Assembly: GCA_002725445.1 (NCBI GenBank)
Contig: PBPD01000049.1
Location: forward strand, 1 to 21,202
Length of the DNA: 21,202 bases
From: Rickettsiales bacterium
Lineage (GTDB): Bacteria; Pseudomonadota; Alphaproteobacteria; Rickettsiales; UBA3002
Direction: 5' to 3'
Of this stretch, positions 6,726 to 15,621 are shown piece after piece. The notes under the pieces were generated by a model. It saw nothing but the letters and a program-made list of their open reading frames with translations. It did no database searches and was not told the DNA's origin. Positions within the stretch are counted from its first letter, which is position 1; the number at the start of each line of letters is the position of its first letter. The position numbers and the translations under genes are program-made.

Positions 6726-7619
6726 ATGGAAAAATGTGGATATATCGCGCTGCTAGGCGCGCCCAATGCGGGTAAGTCAACGTTGATGAATAATCTGGTT
6801 GGCACCAAACTAGCGATTGTTACGCCCAAAGCGCAAACCACACGTGCGCGTATGACGGGCATTTGCATTCACGATGCATCGCAGCTGATTTTTATTGATG
6901 TGCCGGGTGTGTTTGATGCGGGCGAAAAACCGTTTGAAAAAGCCATGGTGGCCAGTGCATGGGCTGGCGTGGCCGATGCGGATATCGTGCTGGTGATGGT
7001 GGATGCCAAGCGTGGGTTGGATGACGAGAATAAAGCGCTGATTACGCGTTTGAAAGACATGGGTAAGCCTGCGGCTTTGGTGCTCAACAAGATCGACACG
7101 GTGGCAAAAGAAGTGTTGCTGGAACTGGCCTCAGAAGCGCAAGAACTCTATAGTTTTAGCCATATATTCATGATTTCCGCCTTAAAAGGCGAAGGGGTGA
7201 GCGATGTGAAAGATTATGTAGCCGAGAGCGTGCCGGAAGGGCCGTGGCTCTACCCCGAAGACCAGCTGACCGATGCGCCGGAACGGTTGATGGCATCGGA
7301 GATCACACGTGAAAAATGCTTCTTTAAGCTGCGTGAAGAACTGCCTTATGCACTGACGGTGGAAACTGAAAGCTGGGAAGAGCGCAAAGATGGCAGTATC
7401 AAGATTAATCAGGTGATTTATGTGCAGCGTGAAGGCCAGAAGGGGATTGTGCTGGGTAAGCAAGGGGCGATGCTGAAAGCTATTGGCGAGGCCTCGCGTA
7501 AAGAAATCGAAGCGCTGTGGGAAACCAAGGTGCATTTGTTCCTGTTTGTGAAAGTGCGTGAGAACTGGAAAAGCAATCCTGATACTTACCGCTATATGGG
7601 GCTGGAATTTACCAGCTGA
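6726..7619 (+). CDS. era: GTPase Era
   Basis: Essential GTPase that binds the 3' end of 16S rRNA and helps assemble the 30S subunit. All GTP motifs are present: G1 GAPNAGKS (11-18), the G2 threonine in QTTRARMTG (38-45), G3 DVPG (58-61), G4 NKID (121-124) and G5 SAL (151-153). The C-terminal KH domain includes GKQG at 244-247, inside the conserved GIVLGKQGAMLKAIGEASR, and ends near GLEF. The 297-residue length is normal. The start ATG at 6726 lacks a well-placed Shine-Dalgarno (AAGG is about 12 bases away). Since the gene before it is on the other strand, era and recO probably have their own promoter here. recO follows after 18 bases. Confidence 0.96.
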   Translation: MEKCGYIALLGAPNAGKSTLMNNLVGTKLAIVTPKAQTTRARMTGICIHDASQLIFIDVPGVFDAGEKPFEKAMVASAWAGVADADIVLVMVDAKRGLDDENKALITRLKDMGKPAALVLNKIDTVAKEVLLELASEAQELYSFSHIFMISALKGEGVSDVKDYVAESVPEGPWLYPEDQLTDAPERLMASEITREKCFFKLREELPYALTVETESWEERKDGSIKINQVIYVQREGQKGIVLGKQGAMLKAIGEASRKEIEALWETKVHLFLFVKVRENWKSNPDTYRYMGLEFTS

Positions 7620-7637
7620 TCCATTCTATAGTGCGGT

Positions 7638-8378
7638 ATGCAATGGACAGACCGCGCCCTCATATTATCGGTACGTAAATACAGCGAGCATGCCGGTATT
7701 ATCCGGCTATATAGCCGTGAACATGGGCTGTATGGCGGTATGGCGCGCGCCGCATTTACACGCAAGCAACGCGGTACATTTCAGCCGGGTAATCTGGTGG
7801 AGGCAACCTGGAAAGCGCGGCTGGCCGAGCATATGGGCAGCTTGCAATGCGACCTGGAGCAGCCGGTTGCAGCGCTGGTGATGCAGGATGCACTGTCTCT
7901 GGCGGCAGTGTCGACCGTGTGCGGCTTGCTGGCTGACACGCAGAATGAACGCGAAGCGCATCCCGAGCTGTATGACCGCGCCGAGGCATTGGTGAAGCAT
8001 ATTGCCGCGGGGCATGCATGGCTGCCGTATTACATTAAGTTTGAGTTGGATATATTGATTACCAGCGGGTTTGGGCTGGATCTGGATGTATGCGCAGCCA
8101 GCGGGCGCAAGGACGAGTTGATCTATGTGTCGCCGCGCTCTGGGCGTGCGGTGTGCGCAGAAGAGGGCGCGCCGTATAAGGATAAGCTGCTGGGGCTGCC
8201 TGTCTTTATACGTGAGCGTGTGCCAGCCGAGGAGGTGAGTGCTGTCGATATTGAAGCAGGGCTGCGGCTTAGCGGCTATTTTCTGGATAAATGGGTCTAT
8301 ATGCCGCATGCCAAACGTCTGCCCGCCACGCGTGACACATTGGTACGCCACTCGCATCAGGCGGTAAATGCGGCTTAA
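7638..8378 (+). CDS. recO: DNA repair protein RecO
   Basis: Recombination mediator that, with RecR, loads RecA onto SSB-coated single strands in the RecF pathway. The N-terminal OB-fold begins MQWTDRALILSVRKYSEHAG and includes HGLYGGMARAA (29-39). The C-terminal helical part carries the typical alphaproteobacterial block FELDILITSGFGLDLDVCA (135-153) followed by YVSPRSGRAV (163-172) and a PYKDKLLGLPVF segment. There is no CxxC zinc site, which is common in this class. The 246-residue length is normal. No promoter is apparent in the 18 bases after era, so the two are probably one transcript. Confidence 0.93.
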   Translation: MQWTDRALILSVRKYSEHAGIIRLYSREHGLYGGMARAAFTRKQRGTFQPGNLVEATWKARLAEHMGSLQCDLEQPVAALVMQDALSLAAVSTVCGLLADTQNEREAHPELYDRAEALVKHIAAGHAWLPYYIKFELDILITSGFGLDLDVCAASGRKDELIYVSPRSGRAVCAEEGAPYKDKLLGLPVFIRERVPAEEVSAVDIEAGLRLSGYFLDKWVYMPHAKRLPATRDTLVRHSHQAVNAA

Positions 8379-8471
8379 GTGTTTGAGAAATATTAGTCAA
8401 TTCATCTTCATTGAACTGTCATACTCTTCAGGGCTAGGTTTTGCTATTATGCACAGTAAGGAGATTTAATT

Positions 8472-9161
8472 ATGCCAGAATCAGAAAACCCAACCGTAGG
8501 CCAACGTGTAGATGGTGCAGTAGACGCAGCAGGTGATGCAGCGCGCGGCGCAATTGAAGATCCGGGTGGCACCGCTAGCAATGTGTGGCAAGGTACACAA
8601 AACCTGCTAGGCGGCTTGTGGGATTTCATTAAAGATAATGGCGCTACCGTTATTGGTGGTATTGGCGGCTTCTTAGGTGGTCGCATGATTACCGGCATGT
8701 TTGGTGGCGGAGAAGGCCAGGGCATGTGGAGTGCTATTTTTGGTGGCATCACCACTTTGGGTCTGACTGTGATTGGCGCTGTAATGGGCGCTCGTTTTGC
8801 CGAAGGACGTGGCTGGCGCGACAATGACGAGCCTGCAGCGGATGCCGCAGAGCGTGGGGCGGATGCAGCTGAACGTGGTGCACAGGCCGAGCGTCGCAGC
8901 ACCGTAGATGTAACCCGTGCGCAAACAGAAGCACGTGTGATTGAAACCGCAGATGGCCGCTTGCGCTATGAAGGTAATGGCACGCTGGATGCAGAAGAGC
9001 GTGGCCGCTTGGGCGAGATGCTGGGCGAATACCGCTCGGAGGTAAATCCCGCTGGCGGTATTACCGCATCGCCTGAAGAGGCGAGTATAGCATCGGTAAC
9101 AGTGCCGGCTGATCTGCCACAAGAGCAACGCGAAGAAATCGCAGGCATGGTGCGCGACTAA
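8472..9161 (+). CDS. Glycine-rich two-span membrane protein, hypothetical
   Basis: An unrecognised 229-residue protein. A polar N-terminus is followed by two glycine-rich membrane spans, about 57-77 (ATVIGGIGGFLGGRMITGMF) and 86-107, with GxxxG-like spacing that suggests tight helix packing. A perfect seven-residue duplication, ADAAERG at 123-129 and 130-136, begins a charged helical stretch. The C-terminal 80 residues are acidic and polar, probably a soluble domain. The start is firm: AAGGAG lies 8 bases before the ATG, and an extended -10 (TGC then TATTAT at 8445-8450) lies just before it, so it is probably transcribed on its own. It sits between recO and parC on the same strand with no visible terminator. 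Confidence 0.75.
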   Translation: MPESENPTVGQRVDGAVDAAGDAARGAIEDPGGTASNVWQGTQNLLGGLWDFIKDNGATVIGGIGGFLGGRMITGMFGGGEGQGMWSAIFGGITTLGLTVIGAVMGARFAEGRGWRDNDEPAADAAERGADAAERGAQAERRSTVDVTRAQTEARVIETADGRLRYEGNGTLDAEERGRLGEMLGEYRSEVNPAGGITASPEEASIASVTVPADLPQEQREEIAGMVRD

Positions 9162-9242
9162 AGCGCCTATCTATCCACAGGAAATCCTCTTTCATCCTAT
9201 CAAAACACTTGCATTCATGCGGGTTTGCGCTAAAACCAAGCT

Positions 9243-11468
9243 GTGAGCAAGACCGAACCCAATATAATTGATGATGTAGCTTTCAAAGATGCGCTCGGCG
9301 AGCGCTATCTGGCCTATGCTATGTCGACCATTACGTCCCGTTCGCTGCCTGATGTGCGCGACGGGCTTAAACCTGTGCATCGCCGCTTGCTCTATGCCAT
9401 GCTGCAATTGCGGCTGGACCCTAAGTCGGGCTTCAAAAAATGTGCGCGTGTGGTGGGTGATGTGATTGGTAAATACCACCCGCATGGTGACACGGCGGTG
9501 TATGATACAATGGTGCGTCTGGCACAGAATTTTGCCGTGCGCTACCCGCTGGTAGATGGGCAGGGCAATTTTGGCTCGATTGACGGCGATAACGCAGCTG
9601 CCATGCGTTACACCGAAGCGCGGCTGACCGATGTTGCGATGGCGCTGATGGAGCGCATCAATGAAGATACTGTAGATTTCCGTGACACGTATGACGGCGA
9701 AGATTCTGAGCCTGTGGTGATGCCTGCTGGCTTCCCGAACCTGCTGGCCAATGGCTCGGAAGGTATTGCGGTGGGGATGGCGACGAGTATTCCGCCTCAT
9801 AATCTGGGCGAGATTTGTGATGCGTTGTTGAAGCTGATTAAAAGCCCGAATGCGAAAATAGAAACACTGGTCGCGTCGATGCCCGGGCCTGATTTTCCAA
9901 CCGGTGGTGTGATTGTTGAAAGCGAAGAGAGCCTGCTGAAGACGTATAGCGAAGGACGCGGAAGCATCCGTATTCGCGCGAAGTGGGAAAAAGAAGAGCT
10001 GAGCCACGGTCTGTATCAGATTGTGGTGACCGAAATTCCGTATCAGGTGCAGAAATCCAAACTGATCGAGAAAATTGCGGATTTGTATCGCGCTAAGAAA
10101 CTGCCCCTATTGGGCAATATTTCGGATGAGTCCGCTGAGGATATGCGGATTGTGCTGGAGCCTAAATCGCGCACGGTAGACCCGGAAGTATTGATGGAGT
10201 CGCTGTTTAAGGTGACGGATCTGGAGTCGCGCTTCAACATGAACCTGAACGTGCTGACGGCGGGTAATGTGCCGAAAGTGCTGGATTTGCGCGAAGTGCT
10301 GCAAGCCTATCTGGATCATCGCCACGAGGTGCTGGTGCGCCGTACGAAATGGCGCTTGGATAAGATTGCTCGTCGTGTCGAAATTCTGGAAGGGTTGCTG
10401 GTTGCCTATCTGAATCTGGACGAGGTGATTCGTATTATCCGCGAGGAAGACGAGCCGAAACAGGTGATGATGAAACAGTTCAGCCTGAGTGATGTGCAGG
10501 TGGAAGCCATTCTCAATATGCGTTTGCGCCAGTTGCGCAAGCTGGAAGAGGTGGAGATCAAAGCCGAGCATAAAGAGCTGAAGGAAGAAGAAAAAGGCCT
10601 GAAGGCGTTGCTGAAAGACGAGGGCTTGCGCTGGAGTGCGATTAGCGACGAAGTGAAGGAGCTGCGCAAACGCTTTGGTCAGAAGACTGAGCTGGGAGCG
10701 CGCCGCACACAATTTGGCGATGCGCCAGACCCTTCCAAAGTCATTTCGATTGAGGCTTTTGTAGAGAAAGAGCCGATTACCGTAGTGGTGTCGCAATTGG
10801 GCTGGGTACGCGCGTTCAAGGGGCATTTCGATAATCTGCCAGATTTGAAATTCAAGGAAGGCGATGGGCCGAAATTCCAGTTGAAGGCGAAAACAACCGA
10901 CAAGCTGATTATTTTTGCGACCGATGGCCGTTTCTATACCTTGCCTTGTGACAAATTGCCGCGTGGTAAGGGGCATGGTGAGCCAATCCGCCTGATGGTG
11001 GATCTGGAGCAGAAAGACGAGCCGATCACCATTCGTGTGCATGATCCAGAGCGTAAATTGCTGGTGGCATCGGACATTGGCAAAGGCTTTTTGGTGGACG
11101 AAAAAGACGTGGTGGCACAAACCCGTAATGGTAAGCAGGTGCTGAATCCGGGTAAGGGTAAGGCGTTGCTGTGTGTGCCGGCCGAGGGTGACCATGTGGC
11201 CGTGATTGGCAGTAACCGCAAAATGCTGGTGTTCCCGCTGGATCAATTGCCGCCAATGAAACGCGGGCAGGGCGTAGGCTTGCAGAAATACAAAGGCGCG
11301 ACGTTATCGGATGCCAAGGTGTTCAATCTGGAAGATGGTCTGGAGTGGGATATTGGTGATCGCACCCGCCATGAAGAAGATTTGAAGCCATGGCTTGGCA
11401 ACCGTGCCTCGGTGGGTAAATTGCCGCCGGTTGGCTTCCCTCGCACCAATAAATTTCATTCAGAATAA
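9243..11468 (+). CDS. parC: DNA topoisomerase IV subunit A
   Basis: Breaks and rejoins DNA in the ParC2ParE2 enzyme that unlinks daughter chromosomes. Y123 in AAAMRYTEAR is the active-site tyrosine. The length (741) and the segment HRRLLYAMLQLRLDPKSGFK fit alphaproteobacterial ParC better than GyrA; no GyrA-box (QRRGGKG) is visible in the C-terminal domain. The quinolone region reads HPHGDTAVYDTMV, with T84 and D88 at the places of E. coli S80 and E84; conservative, and no resistance claim follows. Residues about 350-490 form the coiled coil, and from about 510 the DNA-wrapping C-terminal blades follow. It starts with GTG at 9243 and has no clear ribosome site. It converges on the histidine kinase, 50 bases apart, without a clear terminator. 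Confidence 0.94.
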   Translation: MSKTEPNIIDDVAFKDALGERYLAYAMSTITSRSLPDVRDGLKPVHRRLLYAMLQLRLDPKSGFKKCARVVGDVIGKYHPHGDTAVYDTMVRLAQNFAVRYPLVDGQGNFGSIDGDNAAAMRYTEARLTDVAMALMERINEDTVDFRDTYDGEDSEPVVMPAGFPNLLANGSEGIAVGMATSIPPHNLGEICDALLKLIKSPNAKIETLVASMPGPDFPTGGVIVESEESLLKTYSEGRGSIRIRAKWEKEELSHGLYQIVVTEIPYQVQKSKLIEKIADLYRAKKLPLLGNISDESAEDMRIVLEPKSRTVDPEVLMESLFKVTDLESRFNMNLNVLTAGNVPKVLDLREVLQAYLDHRHEVLVRRTKWRLDKIARRVEILEGLLVAYLNLDEVIRIIREEDEPKQVMMKQFSLSDVQVEAILNMRLRQLRKLEEVEIKAEHKELKEEEKGLKALLKDEGLRWSAISDEVKELRKRFGQKTELGARRTQFGDAPDPSKVISIEAFVEKEPITVVVSQLGWVRAFKGHFDNLPDLKFKEGDGPKFQLKAKTTDKLIIFATDGRFYTLPCDKLPRGKGHGEPIRLMVDLEQKDEPITIRVHDPERKLLVASDIGKGFLVDEKDVVAQTRNGKQVLNPGKGKALLCVPAEGDHVAVIGSNRKMLVFPLDQLPPMKRGQGVGLQKYKGATLSDAKVFNLEDGLEWDIGDRTRHEEDLKPWLGNRASVGKLPPVGFPRTNKFHSE

Positions 11469-11518
11469 CGGTATAGAGTGGCCGCACACGCTGCCCACGG
11501 GCTACGTGAGGTGTGAGC

Positions 11519-13396
11519 TTAGCTGATAATGCGGCTTTCCGGGAAGCTTATGCGCACTGTGGTGTGGCGGTTAGGTTTGCTGCGGGTTTCCAGCTCGCCC
11601 TGATGCATCGCCACAATGAGGCGGGTGAGGGCAATGCCCAGCCCCGTAGAGGATTGCACATAATTTCCGATGCTTTTGGGCTCGGCAAAGGGCGTGCCGG
11701 TGAAACTATTGCTCGGCTGCATATAGTTCTCGTCCTCCATTGGGTCCGGCAAGGTATATTCAATGGTGAAATGTAGGCCGTTATCGTGGCTTACGCTTAC
11801 CTGAATGTCGCTGCCCGGATTTAGCTGGTTGGATGCGCTGGTGAAGATGTTGAGAAATATTTGTTTCAGGCGCAATTCGTCTGCGCGCAGTTTGGGCGGC
11901 TCTTCAGGCAAATGCAGCGACACCTGAATTTCGCGGTGGCCTAGTTTTTCGTTAAATAGGCGCACGCATTTTTGCAGAATGAATGGCACATCTACGTCGC
12001 TTTCGTTCAGCGCAACAATGCCGGACTCGGCCTCGGAAATCGCGCGGATATCGTTGATGATATGCATAATATGCGCGCTCTGGCTGTAAATAGCGTCGGC
12101 ATTTTCGCTGTATTTCGCATCAAGCGGGCCAAAATGTTGGTCGCGCAGGGCTTGCGCATTTTCCAATATGGCGTTGATGGGAGCCATTAGCTCGTGGCTA
12201 ACACTTTCCAGAAACTCTGCCTTCACTTGATTGGTGTGCTGCGCGGATTCACGAATCGCATTCAGGTGGCTGTTTTTCTGACGTAGCTCTTCCTCGATAC
12301 GTTTGGATTCATAAATATATTGGCCAAGACGCTGGATTTCCTGCGCTAGCATTTCAATTTCAATTGGGCCGCCCTGTGGTAGCAAATTAAATTTCTCGCC
12401 ACGCACAATCTCGGATGTGCCATCGGTAAGGTTAACCACAGGTTGTATGATACGGCGCCGTACCGACCACAAGACAAACAGAAGGAATACGGCAATGACC
12501 ACCAGCTGGAACAGCCGAGGCATCAAAATATTTTGAATGGCACTGTCATTCAGATTCTGGTCGTAACCAATCAGAATCACATAAGGGTAGCGCGAGGACA
12601 TCTCGTAGTATGAGTAAATATTATCTTCGCCGAACAGGCTGGCGGTGCTGTAGATGCCGCTTGGGGTTTCGTTGAAATCAAGCGCTGCCAGTTCTTTCAC
12701 ATCGAAATTGCGGGTGAAAAAATTCTGGCTGTCGGACACTTGCGTCAGCAATGTAAAAGACGTGTTGGTGATGGCATAGCTGATGCCATTCTGTTTGATG
12801 ACCTTGCTTATTTCGCGGGTGAGGGTGTTGATGTCGAGGCTGATGAGTACGGCGCCGAGATAATTACCCTGATCGTCTGCCAGTCCCATCGCCAGTGGAA
12901 TCACCCATTCCTCCGACACACGCCCCAGAATCGGGCGGCCAATCTGAACGCTCCACGGGTCTGCCAGTGCTTTCTTGAGATAGTCGCGGTCAGACACATC
13001 CACAGGCTTTTCAATCATGCCTTTGTTGCTGCTGAGCACGAGCCGCTGGTCGCTGCTGATCCACGAGAAAATACTATTCTTAGGGTATTCCTGCTTGTCA
13101 AAGGAGGTAAATAGCTCGTTGATTTGTTCCAGATTATCTGTGCCTTGGTTGGATATCTGGCGGCCAATGGATTCCAACAGGTAGGAGGCGTTTTCGATTT
13201 CTACAATCAATGCGCGGTCAATACGAATTGACTCATTTTCCAGCTGCTTCAAAACCGTTTTGGTGTGATCCTGATAGGTTTCGTACACCACCCACACCGA
13301 CACCAGCACCAGAATGAACAGGATGAAGGCTGATAGCAGCGCAAAGTCGCGATAAAGCGATGGTTTTGTACGAATTTTCAACATGCGAGATACCAT
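11519..13396 (-). CDS. Cache-HAMP sensor histidine kinase with a degenerate ATP-binding domain
   Basis: Membrane sensor of 625 residues counted from the ATG at 13396 (ATG at 13384 is an alternative; neither has a good ribosome site). One span (about 19-38), a periplasmic Cache-type domain (about 50-285, with SDRDYLKKAL and GRPILG...WVIPLAMGL), a second span (about 293-312), HAMP (about 315-365), then HisKA with the phospho-acceptor H401 in SHELMAPINAIL. The surrounding QALRDQHFGPL resembles the PleC/DivJ group. The HATPase domain keeps TGLGIAL (584-590), but the N-box is NIFTSAS, with S520 where the Mg-ATP asparagine belongs, and I find no DxGxG box (TLPDPMED around 548-554 instead). It may act as a phosphatase or scaffold. 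It lies 51 bases behind the third linked paralogue gene and is probably cotranscribed. Confidence 0.88.
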   Translation of the reverse strand: MVSRMLKIRTKPSLYRDFALLSAFILFILVLVSVWVVYETYQDHTKTVLKQLENESIRIDRALIVEIENASYLLESIGRQISNQGTDNLEQINELFTSFDKQEYPKNSIFSWISSDQRLVLSSNKGMIEKPVDVSDRDYLKKALADPWSVQIGRPILGRVSEEWVIPLAMGLADDQGNYLGAVLISLDINTLTREISKVIKQNGISYAITNTSFTLLTQVSDSQNFFTRNFDVKELAALDFNETPSGIYSTASLFGEDNIYSYYEMSSRYPYVILIGYDQNLNDSAIQNILMPRLFQLVVIAVFLLFVLWSVRRRIIQPVVNLTDGTSEIVRGEKFNLLPQGGPIEIEMLAQEIQRLGQYIYESKRIEEELRQKNSHLNAIRESAQHTNQVKAEFLESVSHELMAPINAILENAQALRDQHFGPLDAKYSENADAIYSQSAHIMHIINDIRAISEAESGIVALNESDVDVPFILQKCVRLFNEKLGHREIQVSLHLPEEPPKLRADELRLKQIFLNIFTSASNQLNPGSDIQVSVSHDNGLHFTIEYTLPDPMEDENYMQPSNSFTGTPFAEPKSIGNYVQSSTGLGIALTRLIVAMHQGELETRSKPNRHTTVRISFPESRIIS

Positions 13397-13447
13397 AGTG
13401 CCATGCTTGGCGGGGTGCAATCATCCTTTGGTGTTGCGATGCTGGGT

Positions 13448-14650
13448 TTATACGATTTGTTGTTCGGGTTGTACAGCCTTGGCAACATCGTGCTGCGCTA
13501 CGGCATGAATTTTAGTGTCTGGGCGGCCGTGCGGTTTAGCCTCCAGTGCTGGCTTATGGGCTGTGGTAGTGTCCATTGCCACTTGCGATTGTTGTGAGTC
13601 AAACCCGATAGGAGATATCTTCTCGTGGGTGCGGATGGCGCTATCAAGCGGGCTTTCGACATCGTCTTTGAGCGAATGGCCGAATGCGGCGGCAATTTTA
13701 GAGCTGACAAACAGGGAGGCGGCTGTGATGGCCGAAGAGACGAACTCCATCGTGAACAGGTCAGGCCAGTACCATGGGTTGCTAATGTCTTTTGCTTCGC
13801 TCATTAGCATTTTATTTTCTTCCACCTGCACGGGCACTTTGGACGCATATTCTGAGCGTTTAATGCCAGTCAATTTAGAGAAAGCATCGCCGGGCAGCTT
13901 GTTATAAGCAGTGTTGTAAGGGCGCAGGCCTTTATCCAGCTTAGACAGGGTGGGCGCCAGTGCGCCATAGCCAATGCCAATGGAGGTAAAACGACCTGTC
14001 AGCAGGCTTGCCCATGTTTGTTTTGGCTCTTTATCCAGCGGGTCATATTCGTTGCCATTGGCATCTACTGGCATTTCAGGGGTGGGGCCATGCTCAGCAT
14101 CGTAATTGCGAATCCAGTCTTTCTTGTGATCTTCGTAATGTTTGATCACTGGCAGTACCGCAAAACCACCGCTCAGCAAAGCCACGTTTTTCCAGAAGAA
14201 CTGCCCCCAGCTCACAATATCGCGGCGTTTCATGGCGGCGGCAATCAGCTCTGGCTCTTCTTTCATTGCGAGCTTAAAGCTCTCTTCCGCACGCCCCAGA
14301 ATTTCTTTCCACGCTTTGCCTTCTTCTTCCAGCGTTGCACCGCCTGGCCCTGCGGCATCGCGGTAGGCTTCAAATTCTTTAAATGCGCTTTCTTCATAGG
14401 GGCGCCATGCCTCATCCCCTTTTTGCAGGTTAGGCTCGATACGCTCACGCAGTTTGGCCCAGCGCTCGGCCACGCGGTCAAAGAAGCTGGGGAAGAATTT
14501 GTCGATGCCGCCAACAGCTACCAAAGAAATAGCCACATTCAGCCAGTGGCCAACCATGCCATAGACCTGCCAGTTAAAGGCGCGCTCACCCTCAGACTTT
14601 TTGTAAGGGGTGCCGTCGCGTAGCAGATCTTGTCTTTCTTTTCTGGCCAT
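13448..14650 (-). CDS. Paralogous membrane protein D (GERxF / EDHKK / EPKQTW family)
   Basis: Unrecognised family; no function assigned. The 400 residues contain GERAF (21-25) ahead of a first hydrophobic span (about 31-50), an extra charged helical insert (about 55-150), a second span (about 153-170) followed by EDHKKDW (173-179), a linker, then EPKQTW with Arg seven residues after the Trp (208-220) leading into a third span, and a fourth span (about 298-321). The C-terminal tail of about 80 residues is polar and includes QVAMD (356-360), matched in paralogue A. The ATG overlaps the stop of paralogue C in TAATG, so translation is coupled. The kinase gene follows after 51 bases. Confidence 0.8.
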   Translation of the reverse strand: MARKERQDLLRDGTPYKKSEGERAFNWQVYGMVGHWLNVAISLVAVGGIDKFFPSFFDRVAERWAKLRERIEPNLQKGDEAWRPYEESAFKEFEAYRDAAGPGGATLEEEGKAWKEILGRAEESFKLAMKEEPELIAAAMKRRDIVSWGQFFWKNVALLSGGFAVLPVIKHYEDHKKDWIRNYDAEHGPTPEMPVDANGNEYDPLDKEPKQTWASLLTGRFTSIGIGYGALAPTLSKLDKGLRPYNTAYNKLPGDAFSKLTGIKRSEYASKVPVQVEENKMLMSEAKDISNPWYWPDLFTMEFVSSAITAASLFVSSKIAAAFGHSLKDDVESPLDSAIRTHEKISPIGFDSQQSQVAMDTTTAHKPALEAKPHGRPDTKIHAVAQHDVAKAVQPEQQIV

Positions 14651-15621
14651 TATTGTTGCAACGCCTCCATTTCAATAGAAGGTTGCTTGACAGCGCCATG
14701 CGCCTGCGCCTCGGATACTTTCAGTTTTGGCGTGTCCGTATCGGGCTGTTTCGTTTTTTCAGCCTGATCCTGCTTTTGCAGTACTTTGGTTGCGGTCGCT
14801 GCAGGCACGGCGGTCTTATCTTCTGCCGCCTGATCCTGACTAAAGGCATTTTGTTCGTTTTCGTTGCTGCCCATTCGGCTAAAGGCCTTGCTGGTGAAGT
14901 AGAACACGGTGGTGGCCAGAATGGTCATGAACACGTCGCCTACCACTGCGATGCTCCAATTGCGCCCTGCTTCTTTGGACATGCCGGGAATAGCTTTCTC
15001 CAGCTTCAGGCCGACGTTACGTCCAGTGTCGGCGATGTCGGTGAACATTTCTTTGCCACCGCGCTTGTTGGCGTATACATCCAGCAGAGGAAGGGCTGCA
15101 AACAGTGCGCCAGCAAAAGCAACGGCGCGGCCTGCCAGCATGGTCAGCCAGTTTTGCTTAGGCTCGTTTGCAAGCTCCTCGGTTTCTTCGGGGGTCATCT
15201 CGTGGCCCACCATGTCACTGACGCTTTTTCCTAAGCCTTGTTTGGCGGCTTCCATCGGCTTGATGAACACCAGCACCAGCCACCCACCGATGCCAAGCAC
15301 CGATGCTTCGACCAGTCGTTTGGCGTGTTTGAGCGCGCCTTGCGGCTTGCCTTCCACTTCTTTGCTTTCGCCCAGTGCCCATTCGAACTTGTTTGCGAGC
15401 GCTTCTGACCAGTTTTGGAGCTTGGTGAGCAGCTTGCCGTTCCAGCGTTCTTCGCCTTTGGCGAGTGCTTTTTCACCGTCCAGCACCACATATTTATAGC
15501 CCGCAAGCGACAATGCGACAGTCACCAACCCGCCAAAGCCCACATAGGCAATAGCGTCGAAGATCCGCTCGCCCGGCGTGCGGTGCTTCTTCTCTGGCTT
15601 ATCTGCGTTGTCCATCTGCAT
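14650..15621 (-). CDS. Paralogous membrane protein C (GERxF / EPKQNW family)
   Basis: Unrecognised. A 323-residue protein with GERIF (17-21) then a first span (about 24-44, YVGFGGLVTVALSLAG), an amphipathic region, a second span (about 108-122), EPKQNW (153-158) with Arg at 165, a third span (about 165-183) and a fourth (about 225-245). The EDHKK motif of paralogues A and D is missing; the matching place reads KPMEAAKQGL. The tail is rich in Lys, Gln, Ala and Thr. The ATG at 15621 follows the upstream stop directly (TAGATG); a second ATG at 15615 is an equal candidate. Coupled to paralogue D by TAATG. Homology to its neighbours rests on motif order and spacing, as overall identity is low. Confidence 0.8.
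   Translation of the reverse strand: MQMDNADKPEKKHRTPGERIFDAIAYVGFGGLVTVALSLAGYKYVVLDGEKALAKGEERWNGKLLTKLQNWSEALANKFEWALGESKEVEGKPQGALKHAKRLVEASVLGIGGWLVLVFIKPMEAAKQGLGKSVSDMVGHEMTPEETEELANEPKQNWLTMLAGRAVAFAGALFAALPLLDVYANKRGGKEMFTDIADTGRNVGLKLEKAIPGMSKEAGRNWSIAVVGDVFMTILATTVFYFTSKAFSRMGSNENEQNAFSQDQAAEDKTAVPAATATKVLQKQDQAEKTKQPDTDTPKLKVSEAQAHGAVKQPSIEMEALQQ

Noticed and set aside
9171..9179. DnaA-box-like CTATCCACA before parC
   Set aside because: One mismatch and a single site; no cluster, A+T-rich region or origin gene nearby.
9486..9512. T84/D88 in the ParC quinolone region as resistance
   Set aside because: These are conservative replacements likely to be natural in the lineage; no resistance claim can be made from sequence alone.
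10107..11246. 379-codon minus-strand frame opposite parC
   Set aside because: Shadow frame; composition dominated by His, Gln and Phe, and parC is unquestionable.
11469..11518. Shared terminator between parC and the kinase gene
   Set aside because: Only weak pairing and no T run on either strand.
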